Source: Metabacillus bambusae
GTDB lineage: Bacteria > Bacillota > Bacilli > Bacillales > Bacillaceae
Assembly: GCF_017497975.1 (NCBI RefSeq)
Contig: NZ_JAGDEL010000006.1
Location: forward strand, 124,001-188,000
DNA length: 64,000 nucleotides
Direction of reading: 5' to 3'
Shown piece after piece: positions 16,801 to 24,533 of this stretch; within the stretch, counting starts at the first letter, position 1; every line of letters begins with the position of its first letter. The translations under genes were made by a program, and so were the position numbers. The notes beneath the pieces were generated by a model that saw only the letters and a list, made by a program, of their open reading frames with translations, searched no databases and was not told the origin of the DNA.

Positions 16801-19022
16801 TCCTCTTCAGCTAACAAATGTCGAGCTAAATTAAGATGGTAGACTATATTTACTAATTCTGAATCTGTCATTTCATCATGACTACATATAAGTTCTCTTC
16901 CAATTGCCAGATGGTTAGTTGACGTTTCTTTGTCTGACATTGTTGAATAGATCACCTGCTGAACACGGTCATGGATAAAACGATAGGTTGACGTAGAAAC
17001 ATCACTTACATCTTGTTTATTTTCACTTTTATCTACATTTTCGTGCGATGGAAGGAGTAACCCCATGTCAATTACAGTATCAATTATTCTACTCGTACTT
17101 AATTGATCTTGTTGTGCTACTTTATAGACCGTATGTAAATCAAATTGATTACCTATGCACGCTGCAATTTGAATAAGCTTTTGCGTTGTTTCTGGTAACT
17201 TTTTCAAGCGATTAATTAGATAAAAAACAACGTTATCTTGAATGGAGGCTTGTGATAATTTTGTTTCATCAATTGACCAGTATCCGCTCTTTTCATTAAA
17301 ATAAAGAATGTAATTTTCATAAAAAGATAGTAGTAATTGTTTAATAAAGAATGGATTTCCCTGTGTAATTCGATAAATAGTTGTACCTAACATCTTAACA
17401 TCTTCTTTTTGCTCTGAAAGATATGACTGAATCCAATCGCTTACTGTATTATAGGATAAAACATCAAGAGAAATAGTTTGAACCTTTCTTTGATCTTTTA
17501 AGCGATTAATCGTTTGATATAAAAGATGTTCTGCCTTTATCTCGTTTTCTCGATAGGCTCCTACCATTAAAAAATAATGTGTATCTTGATTAGAAAGCAA
17601 ATACTCAATCAATTCTATAGAAGCACTATCTGCCCATTGCAAATCATCTAAAAATAAAATGAGCGAATGATTTTTTTGAGCAAATACGCGTACAAGTTTT
17701 TGAAATAAATAATAAAAATGTGAGGACATATCTACTGCCATCATTTCAACTTCTTCGATCTCATTATTTACAATCCATTTCAATTCAGGTAAAACACTTA
17801 ATAAAATTGATAGATTAGATCCAATTTCATCTTCAATCATGCGGCCCCACTTGTTAATATTTGTTTCATCTTCTGTGAGAATTTGCTTGAAAAGCATTTT
17901 AAAGGCATCAAGGATTGCACTATAGGGGTTTTGCTTAAGGAGAAGGTCAAACTTTCCTTGTATTAAAAATGTTTGCTTTCTAGTAAATTGCTGTAACACC
18001 TCATCTACTAACGCTGTTTTCCCTGTTCCTGACTCACCAGATATGAGCATAAGCTGTGTTTCACCGTTTTGTAGAGTTCGATTACATACAGATAATAACT
18101 TATTTACTTCTTCTTCTCTTCCAAATAATCGATTATTTGTCTCTACACTCATAAATGTATCTTTTTCTCCGATTGCAAAGGAGGTTAGTCGATCATTTTC
18201 ATAATGGTGAAGACAAGTGATTAAGTCCTCTCTTAATCCATACGAACTTTTATAGCGATCAATCGGAGATTTACTTATAAGCTTCATAATAATATTCGAT
18301 AGGATTTCAGGAACATCTTCATTTAGATCTGTTATAGCAGGTGGATGTTTCGTTAAGTGCACATGGAACCAATCATACGGTGATTCTACAATAAAAGGTG
18401 TTTGACCTGTTATCATTTCATAAAATACGACACCAAGTGAGTAAAGGTCTGATTGAAAATCCACATTTCGATTGATTCTTCCAGTTTGCTCTGGAGATAT
18501 ATAGGCTAATTCGATGTCCATTTCTTTAACGATTGGTTTTTGACTGTTACTTATTCTATTTTTTTGAGTATATTGGAGACCAGTTAGTTTAAGTTCTTCT
18601 GAAGTATGATTAAGTAAAATCGTAGAAGGGTTAATATTTTTATGTATAAGTTGATAGCGATTGAGATTAACTAATGCTGTTGCAAGCTTTATAGCAATTT
18701 TTAAAAATTCACCAACTTTAAATTTTTCTTTTTTCTTGAGGTAATTGCGCAACGTTTCGCAAGGAAAATATTCATATACAACATATGGTTGCCTACCATC
18801 AGCTTCCAAATTTATAGGTCGTAATATTTCTTCAATCTCAAGTGAATGCGCTAAATCAAATTCATGCCGCATGGAAGCGATTGTTTTTTTTGATAAATGT
18901 TGCTCCTTTACTATTTTAATAAGCACATTCTTTCTAGTATCAGTAGAAAATCCTTTATAAAGAGTAGATAAGTGATTGCTTGATATTACCTCTAATGATT
19001 GATACCTACTTAATGGTTCCAA
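13854..19022 (-). CDS. Hybrid protein kinase-like/AAA ATPase/GAF/histidine kinase
   Basis: The product is 1722 residues. Residues 1-270 form a Ser/Thr-kinase-like domain (Lys36 region, SPEQTGRINRNVDFQSDLYS at 176-195). A large ATPase domain follows with Walker A GESGTGKT at 329-336 and LILFLDDLQWAD near 470. A long helical-repeat region covers about 700-1250, a GAF domain about 1290-1440, HisKA near 1490 (LLSNISHDLRAPIASIQGYM) and an HATPase_c domain about 1560-1715 (NLITNAIKH, DTGGGI, GHGLGL). This is the trifunctional sensor family, cytoplasmic with no membrane segment. The kinase-like domain reads HKN where HRD is expected (127-129) and LTGLQ where DFG is expected, so it is probably catalytically dead. 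The start is TTG with AAAGGTGG. The OmpR regulator upstream is its likely partner. Confidence 0.9.
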   Translation of the reverse strand: MEPLSRYQSLEVISSNHLSTLYKGFSTDTRKNVLIKIVKEQHLSKKTIASMRHEFDLAHSLEIEEILRPINLEADGRQPYVVYEYFPCETLRNYLKKKEKFKVGEFLKIAIKLATALVNLNRYQLIHKNINPSTILLNHTSEELKLTGLQYTQKNRISNSQKPIVKEMDIELAYISPEQTGRINRNVDFQSDLYSLGVVFYEMITGQTPFIVESPYDWFHVHLTKHPPAITDLNEDVPEILSNIIMKLISKSPIDRYKSSYGLREDLITCLHHYENDRLTSFAIGEKDTFMSVETNNRLFGREEEVNKLLSVCNRTLQNGETQLMLISGESGTGKTALVDEVLQQFTRKQTFLIQGKFDLLLKQNPYSAILDAFKMLFKQILTEDETNINKWGRMIEDEIGSNLSILLSVLPELKWIVNNEIEEVEMMAVDMSSHFYYLFQKLVRVFAQKNHSLILFLDDLQWADSASIELIEYLLSNQDTHYFLMVGAYRENEIKAEHLLYQTINRLKDQRKVQTISLDVLSYNTVSDWIQSYLSEQKEDVKMLGTTIYRITQGNPFFIKQLLLSFYENYILYFNEKSGYWSIDETKLSQASIQDNVVFYLINRLKKLPETTQKLIQIAACIGNQFDLHTVYKVAQQDQLSTSRIIDTVIDMGLLLPSHENVDKSENKQDVSDVSTSTYRFIHDRVQQVIYSTMSDKETSTNHLAIGRELICSHDEMTDSELVNIVYHLNLARHLLAEEETIMLAKMNVNAGEFAKNTAAYQAALTYYKVAYELLGEDWENHYDLTFKLLEGLGEAQYINGNFDQSEHTFNTLLKHSKTKIEKLSIYNLKITLYTHVHRVEEAVDAGLAGLQLMNQKFPLKPSKLHIVKELLFVKLAFVGKQPIDLLKLPDMESEENRLILRTLIQLNAPTYHVDQNLSTIFMLKAMRMTIQFGLTELSPLVFNNYALILSAGFHDFKQSFEFGNLALLYAEENGNIGIKGRVSFVFASFVNHWKNHIKDNIKYLEQSQKYCIQAGNIHLAGANSSFLVISHFIKGTQLEELKNIIQSQKTFIEDIKYPISAGFMAEMQEWFDYLTNDKRIEWHFNKIIDDDSAKIIHYTMRLHMAYLFNKNGFANQVLKELASLVNSRLTLVIAPEFYFFEALWHLRFIRLGNNTFFSKRESIKKIKRNLRKLKKYAKMSPENYESKKMLVMAELAAITNNKQAAEMYFDKAIQSSEENQFLQMVALCNEAAGRFYAERKKNKIAGLYFTEAYHSYLKWGATKKAQQLSDKYRTYMRDNEEVKKTLYDQQAEHYDLNAVYKAAQIISSEMKIEQLLEKVIHITMENTGATKGTILFKQDEELIVVAHENYELEESMQRGNDFSANIVQYVNRTGNIVQLDDASNIGIFQEDEYVLKTKGKSIICIPIFYYQKLKGILYLENDKVTNVFTNERISFLTLLSTQAAISIENAQLYKNLEDKVSERTAELQQVNQTLAEANKHLAQSEEIRRELLSNISHDLRAPIASIQGYMEAILDGLANTEEKRDEYIRNSISRIKGLNVLINDLFDLTQLESGNLSFSFDYVPADKLLENIKRKFLYEVTRKNLLLQLELNEDRKLYPLIEIDIERIGQVFANLITNAIKHTNRGGIHLKLEIDEQTVLISCRDTGGGIADEDLPYIFERNFTIANHPSRKGHGLGLTICKEIIKHHNGEIWAESEIGKGTTFFIQLPVVRVEEELVLT

Positions 19023-19148
19023 TTGTCATCCACCTTTTGCTTATGGAATTTATTTGTATTCTTTAACTAATCTTTAAGAAACCTTATACAAGCTTTATAG
19101 TTTATAAAGTATGATAAGGTTATCAAATTATCATGACGGAGGTTTCAA

Positions 19149-19310
19149 ATGGAAAAGTTTAAGCATACCACTTTATCTGATTCAAATAGAGATCTCGATT
19201 ATGAATGGATAAAGCTGATTCAAGAAGCATTCATTTTAGGTATAACAAAAGAAGAGATTAAACACTTTTTACAGACTTATGGTGATATTAATCATCAAAA
19301 AAGCCAGTAA
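19149..19310 (+). CDS. SinI-like anti-repressor
   Basis: This small gene encodes 53 residues: MEKFKHTTLSDSNRDLDYEW, then a helix-turn-helix pair (IKLIQEAFILGITKEEIKHF). The LDYEW...LI.EA...GI..EEI..FL pattern is that of the SinI domain, which in B. subtilis binds SinR or SlrR-type repressors and blocks DNA binding. GGAGG lies 6 bases before the ATG. It runs opposite to its neighbours, and its last 23 bp overlap the 3' end of the response-regulator gene tail to tail. There is no SinR-like gene in the window, so its target lies elsewhere or is a paralogue. Confidence 0.82.
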   Translation: MEKFKHTTLSDSNRDLDYEWIKLIQEAFILGITKEEIKHFLQTYGDINHQKSQ

Positions 19311-20010
19311 ATTTATACCCCATACCTCTCAAGGTTAAGACATAAATTGGCTCTGTAGGATGTGGTTCAATTTTTTTACGCAAATTACTGATATGTACCA
19401 TTACAGTTCTATAATCACCAAGACTTTCTTCACCCCAAACCCGTTCAAACATCTGCTCCACGGTAAAAACTCGATTTGGGTTTTCTGCTAATAAGCATAA
19501 TAGCTGATATTCTTTTGCTGATAGTGGTACCGTTTTTTTATTTACTTTTACAACACAGCTATTTTTATCTATTGTTAGTCCTGGAAAAACCAATACTGAG
19601 TCTTCAGTCCATTCATCTAGTTTAAATACTTGATGTGAAATATTTCTATTTCTACGTAGATGAGCTTGTACTTTAGCAACAAGTACTGCGGGACTAAAGG
19701 GCTTTGTTATGTAGTCATCTCCACCAATTCGATGCGCTAAAATTTTATCAAAATCATCTTCTTTTGAGCTTAAAAATAAAATAGGTGCACTTGTTCTTTG
19801 ACGCACTATTCGACAAACCTCATAACCATCCATATCAGGGAGTAACACATCTAAAATGATTAAATTGGGACGATGGAGATCGACTAATTTAATTGCAGTA
19901 TTTCCTAATCCAGCAACTGTAACTGAGTACCCCTCTTTTGACAAATACAGTTGTAAAATCGATCTGATATCTTCATCATCATCTATTATTAAAATTGTTT
20001 CTCCTGCCAT
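19288..20010 (-). CDS. OmpR/PhoB-family response regulator
   Basis: The 240-residue protein has a receiver domain with the acidic pocket DDDED (10-14), phospho-acceptor Asp54 (LIILDVLLPDMDGYEV) and Lys in ITKPFSP. A winged-helix DNA-binding domain follows (about 140-236, QLLCLLAENPNRVFTVEQMF, VHISNLRKKIE). It is a cytoplasmic transcription regulator. GGAGG precedes the ATG by 7 bases. It lies 265 bp upstream of the hybrid histidine kinase on the same strand, with the SinI-like gene between them on the other strand. Pairing with that kinase is inferred from position. Confidence 0.92.
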   Translation of the reverse strand: MAGETILIIDDDEDIRSILQLYLSKEGYSVTVAGLGNTAIKLVDLHRPNLIILDVLLPDMDGYEVCRIVRQRTSAPILFLSSKEDDFDKILAHRIGGDDYITKPFSPAVLVAKVQAHLRRNRNISHQVFKLDEWTEDSVLVFPGLTIDKNSCVVKVNKKTVPLSAKEYQLLCLLAENPNRVFTVEQMFERVWGEESLGDYRTVMVHISNLRKKIEPHPTEPIYVLTLRGMGYKFTGFFDD

Positions 20011-20783
20011 TTGCTTTCCTCCAAATACATAAAGTGATTCTTACTAAATATATATATTTTTAATTATTAAATGTTAAGCAGTCTTATTATCTTCGCACTA
20101 TGAAAAAGGACTTACTCATGGAGGTTTTTAAATAAAATCTTTAAATCTTTTCGCAAATATCAGATCTAATTAACTACAATCATTTAGTGATTTTTACCTA
20201 AACTATAAGAATTATAATGATCTAACACTGTTTAAGTTTAAAAAATATTACTAATGTAATGTTTTCCATATCCTTATTATAAACGCTTTCGACAATTGTT
20301 CAATCAAAATGTAATTTAAAGGATTCATATGTAGATTTTGGTTTATTTATTCAAATTTCATGGATAAGCCTAGAATTTCATCAGAAGGGTTTTTCTTTTT
20401 CACTCACTAATGGATAGCCAATTTTTTCACGATTAAAACGCCACATCACTATGGTTTTTCATTGTTCCAACACCCTGTCATTCCTTGGATCTTTACGGAC
20501 TATTAACCCAACCAATCTTCTCGGTTTCTCTTGAATTTTAATGTGTTGTGGTATTACTGTAGGTTAAGAATGAGATAAATAAAATAACCTAGAAGAATAT
20601 TGTGGTTTCCTTATATGAGGAAATCGTGTAAAAGTCATTTACTGATAATATGGGATAGAGGGGAGCTATATAGATTCTTGTTGGGTCAAAATATAATGTA
20701 ATGTGTACTCAGGATCAAAAAGTGAAAATACACGAAAGAAATTGGGAGCTCCATCTCGTTTTCCATAAATTGAGTTAATCAAT
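20011..20783. other. Long intergenic region without a clear gene
   Basis: About 770 bp. On the minus strand, 20390-20540 reads as a mostly open frame (IKIQEKPRRLVGLIVRKDPR, then after one stop WRFNREKIGYPLVSEKEKPF) with no start signal. It may be a decayed gene. I see no RNA element I can name. The right part holds little besides AT-rich sequence. The regulator's promoter should lie in the first 150 bp. Confidence 0.35.
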
Positions 20784-21194
20784 TTACATCCATCTAAGTC
20801 CAATTGTTAAGTGACAACAATCAGAACCATCCACTTTAGACGATAGCTTGAGGTTAATTCCATCTGGATTAAAAGTTGTCTCTACCTTTGACTTAATTCC
20901 GGTCGACTTGATTAACTGCTCAACTTCCTTCATATTTGATTGCTGTGCTGCATCCATAACCTTTTTAGCAAACGGTTTTGACCTTGCAAGCTCATTTAAA
21001 ACCAAACTTGCTTCTTTCATTAAATGCTGCATTGATTTAGCAGATTGTTCAAATAATGTAGGATCGACATCAGGAAGTTGTCTACCTTGCTGTTGATAGT
21101 AATAATTGTAGGGGATTGTAGTTACCTGTCTTACTGGGTATCCATTGGGATAATATACCGGATTATACATAGGTTGACAATAGTAATGAGTCAT
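20784..21194 (-). CDS. Tyr/Pro/Gln-rich small protein, possibly spore-associated
   Basis: The 136-residue protein has a Tyr/Pro-rich head (MTHYYCQPMYNPVYYPNGYP) with YYYQQQGRQLP, then a helical body (SAKSMQHLMKEASLVLNELA). It ends with a stretch rich in polar beta residues (INLKLSSKVDGSDCCHLTIG) containing a CC pair. Tyr/Gln-rich heads of this kind occur in Bacillus coat and inner-spore proteins, which is the only basis for the suggestion. AAAGGAGCGG precedes the ATG. It is probably monocistronic. I do not recognise a named family. Confidence 0.7.
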   Translation of the reverse strand: MTHYYCQPMYNPVYYPNGYPVRQVTTIPYNYYYQQQGRQLPDVDPTLFEQSAKSMQHLMKEASLVLNELARSKPFAKKVMDAAQQSNMKEVEQLIKSTGIKSKVETTFNPDGINLKLSSKVDGSDCCHLTIGLRWM

Positions 21195-21339
21195 TTAAAT
21201 CCGCTCCTTTAGGTTAGTTGCCACTTTATAATATACGACTATACCATCTATTGGTGATTGTCTATTTACAACAATATCCAGATTTAATCTCAGAAGCTTT
21301 ATGTAATTATAATTTGAGCTTGAATCTCAACCATAAAAA

Positions 21340-21383
21340 ATCCCTATTCATCATTTGCTATTCGGCATTTGATGTATAGGGAT
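21340..21383 (-). terminator. Terminator of the PAS histidine kinase gene
   Basis: The arms ATCCCTATTCATCA and TGATGTATAGGGAT pair over nearly their whole length and are followed on the minus strand by TTTTTT. Confidence 0.85.
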
Positions 21384-21389
21384 CTTTCT

Positions 21390-23021
21390 TTATTTATTAA
21401 TTGGCAAGACAAGCCTTACTGTTGTTCCTTCATTTACTATACTATTGAACTGAATTTGACCTTTATGAAACTCGACAATTCTATAGCTAACGGTTAACCC
21501 TAGGCCTGTCCCTTTCTCCTTCATCGAATAAAAAGGCTCTCCTAAATGCTTTAACCTCTCCTGGTCTATCCCGCATCCGTCATCTTTAAACAGAATACAA
21601 ATATGGTCGTTATCTGTCTTATTAATAGAAACTTGCACTTTTTTTGATGTAGCTTCTATAGAATTTTTGATAATGTTTATAAATAACTGTTTTAATTGAT
21701 TAGGCTCACAATCAACAAGTGGGAGCTTATCATTTGTTAAAATTTCTAACTCAACACCATATAAATTTGCTTCAGACTCAAGCAATGATTTCACATTTGA
21801 TAGCAACTCATTTATATTTCGTTTTTGAAAATGAATTTGTTGGGGCTTAGCTAAAACTAAAAGCTCACTTGAGATAATATTAATTCGTTCAATTTCATCA
21901 AGCATAATTTTATAATACAGCTGGTTTTCATTACTTGAGGATTGGAGCATTTGGAGAAATCCTTTTAACGCTGTTAACGGATTTCTGATTTCATGTGCAA
22001 CGCTTGCGGCCAACTCCCCTACAACTGAAAGCTTTTCAGTTTTACGAAGTAGCTCCATTGTTTCTTTTTCTTTTGTTATATCAACTGCATACCCAATCAC
22101 ACCTACAGTCTCATTATTAATGATCATAGGAACTGCTGTACAACGTAAACTCTTCTTTGACTGATCCTTTTTTATAATCTCAATTTCTTCATTAATCCAC
22201 GGCTTGTTTTCTTGAATCACCTTTAGATAGGCTTCCCTAACCCGACGACGATCATTTTCTACGATAAGAGATAGTACTGACTTTTGAAAGAAATCTTCCT
22301 TGTTATAGCCAGTAAATTTGTAAAAATGGTCATTTACGTTTGTAAGATTACCTTGTAGATCAACCATATATACTAATTCTGGATTAAATTCAAACAATGA
22401 TTTATATCTTTGTTCACTCTCTGCCAATTTCCTTTCAGCAGCAATCTTATCACTTACATCACGTCCCAATACGACGAGCTCTTTTCTTGTTCCATTTTCA
22501 TTAAATATAGGAATCTTTATTGTATTAAACGTTTTAACCGTTCCATCTGGCATTGGGATTTCTTCAATACACTGACTAATCTCCCCTTTTAACCATGCTT
22601 CTTCATCTGATATCTCACAATATCTTAGTGCATCACGATAAAAATTGCTGTATTCAGCTAGCTCAGAATCCGTTTTACCACGGTAATCAACTTTCTCAAT
22701 TTGAAATAGCTTTAAAGCGAACTCATTTGCCTTCGTCCACCTGCCATTACCATCTTTAAAATTAACAAAGTCTACCATTGAATTGATTAATATATTTAAC
22801 TTATTTTTCTCTAGCCTTTCTTTTTCATAGGCTTCCTTTTTTACTATTAAATAGTAGAAAAACACACTAGTTAGCACAACAAATATGCTTCCTTTAATAT
22901 TTTGAAAGATTAAATGAGTATCTGTTGGAATTCCGATAAAGACAATTAAGTTATCAGTAACAATAATCCAAACGAAGCTGAATATAATATATAATAAAAG
23001 CCATTTTACTTTTTTTGCCAT
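21390..23021 (-). CDS. PAS-domain sensor histidine kinase (sporulation-kinase type)
   Basis: The protein has 543 residues. Two N-terminal membrane segments (about 7-29 and 42-62) are followed by two PAS domains (about 70-200 and 205-320), each with a PAC-like end such as VLGRDVSDKIAAERKL and IGYAVDITKEKE. HisKA carries ELAASVAHEIRNPLTALKGF (phospho-His near residue 345), and the HATPase_c domain has the motifs NIIKNSIEA, DDGCGI and GTGLGL. The HEIRNPLTALKGF box is typical of Bacillus KinA/KinB/KinE-type phosphorelay kinases. No response regulator is adjacent, which also fits an orphan phosphorelay kinase. AAGGAGAG precedes the ATG. Confidence 0.9.
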   Translation of the reverse strand: MAKKVKWLLLYIIFSFVWIIVTDNLIVFIGIPTDTHLIFQNIKGSIFVVLTSVFFYYLIVKKEAYEKERLEKNKLNILINSMVDFVNFKDGNGRWTKANEFALKLFQIEKVDYRGKTDSELAEYSNFYRDALRYCEISDEEAWLKGEISQCIEEIPMPDGTVKTFNTIKIPIFNENGTRKELVVLGRDVSDKIAAERKLAESEQRYKSLFEFNPELVYMVDLQGNLTNVNDHFYKFTGYNKEDFFQKSVLSLIVENDRRRVREAYLKVIQENKPWINEEIEIIKKDQSKKSLRCTAVPMIINNETVGVIGYAVDITKEKETMELLRKTEKLSVVGELAASVAHEIRNPLTALKGFLQMLQSSSNENQLYYKIMLDEIERINIISSELLVLAKPQQIHFQKRNINELLSNVKSLLESEANLYGVELEILTNDKLPLVDCEPNQLKQLFINIIKNSIEATSKKVQVSINKTDNDHICILFKDDGCGIDQERLKHLGEPFYSMKEKGTGLGLTVSYRIVEFHKGQIQFNSIVNEGTTVRLVLPINK

Positions 23022-23207
23022 AATTCTCTCCTTGAATATTGTCGATTAATGACTATTTTACTATAATTAATCCTTGATTACATTATAATTATTCATATAG
23101 AAAATTTTTCATTTCGTTTTAAGTTCTATTTTTTTAAACAAGTTTTAAAGTAGGAAAGGTCCTATTTCTTGCACATCTTGAGAGGTAAAGGCTTGAAAAC
23201 GCAAAAA

Positions 23208-23242
23208 AAGGCTGTATAAAGGGCTAACTTTTATACAGCCTT
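23208..23242 (-). terminator. Terminator at the end of the pectin locus
   Basis: AAGGCTGTATAAA and TTTATACAGCCTT form a 13-bp stem followed on the minus strand by seven T. Confidence 0.9.
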
Positions 23243-23277
23243 GTCTATTAAATTACTATTTCATTTTCCATTAATCT

Positions 23278-24459
23278 TTAACGAGACATAAATCCAACAA
23301 AGCCTTGTCTATTCAAATCTTCAGCCACAATTTGGGCAAGTTGTTTTGCTCCATCACGGTTAGGGTGTAAGCTATCTCCAGGCATATAAAGTTTACTGGT
23401 AGCTTCAGGACCAATTGATTTAAAGTATTTTGAACTTAGTACATTTAGATCAACTAATGGGACATTTTCTTCCTTCGCTAGAGCTAAAATAGAATGTCTA
23501 TACCATCTATTTTCTGAATTATGCACATTTTCTGAATTAAAATCCGTTGCCCTACCTTGAGGAGTTGATAGTATCACAGTTGCTCCTTTTTCTTTGACTA
23601 CTCTAACCATGTCTCTCATAATCTCTTTAAATTCTGATTCGGTTGTCTTATTTTTTGGATTTGTGTCATTAATTCCTAACTGTAATAGAAAATAGTCACC
23701 TGGTTTAATATACTTCAAGATTGCTTCAAGTTGACCATCGTCCCTAAAGCCCCTGGCAATTTGACCCCCTGAAGCCATATTTCGTACTTGATATGTTTCC
23801 GTATCAACAAACTCTGGCAACAGTTGTCCCCAACCTGCTTGTAAACTATTCTCTAATGGGTAGTAGTTACAAACTGTAGAGTCTCCACCAATATAAATTG
23901 TCGGTTTCATTACAGCATGTTTAGATAGTTTCTTGATCTCAATAGCACTAAGAGTAAAGTTTGTACCAACTTTTCCCTCTGTAACAAGTAGATTTAATTG
24001 ATTGTCTGTAATAGGGATTTGAAATGTATCTGTTGCTGAGTTTCCAGTCATATTGATGAGTTGAAAAACTCCTTCTGCAGCAACACTTGCTCTTGCAGTA
24101 TCACCAAGTGTTACAGTTACTTCGTAAAGCCCATTAGGGAGATCGACATTGAATGTGTTCTCACTTTTCGTGCCAAAGGCTAAAAATTGAACAGCATCAC
24201 TAGCTACCCCTGTTCCTGCAGCTGTAACATTCCTCATGTTTTCTGGTGTGTTAAATCCATATCCACTTTTTTCATTATAACGGGTCGTTGCGCTAACTCC
24301 CGTAAATCCCTTTTCTACTGGACCCACTCCAAAATCAAATTGATATTTTTTCGGAGCTGCTTGTGATGCCTCTACATGAGGGGTTACCGCCATACCTTGG
24401 ATGAAAATTGATAACAAAAGAATAACACTTAATAATCTCCAGAGTTTCCCTTGTCCCAA
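23278..24459 (-). CDS. Secreted rhamnogalacturonan acetylesterase with an extra N-terminal domain
   Basis: This 393-residue protein has a signal peptide (about 1-32, SVILLLSIFIQGMAVTPHVE). An N-terminal beta-sandwich-like domain (about 38-175, YQFDFGVGPVEKGFTGVSAT) follows. The SGNH esterase domain has block I GGDSTVCNY (Ser about 193), GGQIARGF, block III LGINDTN and block V DSLHPNRDG. It removes acetyl groups from rhamnogalacturonan I outside the cell, opening it to lyases. Single-domain B. subtilis homologues YesT and YesY are about 220-230 residues, so the first domain is additional. The start is TTG with AAGGAGG 7 bases away. It is the last gene of the locus, just downstream of the PL11 lyase gene. 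Confidence 0.87.
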   Translation of the reverse strand: MGQGKLWRLLSVILLLSIFIQGMAVTPHVEASQAAPKKYQFDFGVGPVEKGFTGVSATTRYNEKSGYGFNTPENMRNVTAAGTGVASDAVQFLAFGTKSENTFNVDLPNGLYEVTVTLGDTARASVAAEGVFQLINMTGNSATDTFQIPITDNQLNLLVTEGKVGTNFTLSAIEIKKLSKHAVMKPTIYIGGDSTVCNYYPLENSLQAGWGQLLPEFVDTETYQVRNMASGGQIARGFRDDGQLEAILKYIKPGDYFLLQLGINDTNPKNKTTESEFKEIMRDMVRVVKEKGATVILSTPQGRATDFNSENVHNSENRWYRHSILALAKEENVPLVDLNVLSSKYFKSIGPEATSKLYMPGDSLHPNRDGAKQLAQIVAEDLNRQGFVGFMSR

Positions 24460-24533
24460 ACTAGTTCCTCCTTTTTAAAAATGAACGTTATTTGTTGTAC
24501 GATTAACGGTTGCTATTTCGAAAGACGGAGTTA

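Noticed and set aside
23208-23242. Hairpin considered as a riboswitch or small RNA
   Set aside because: A perfect stem followed by a T-run right after a gene end is fully explained as a terminator.
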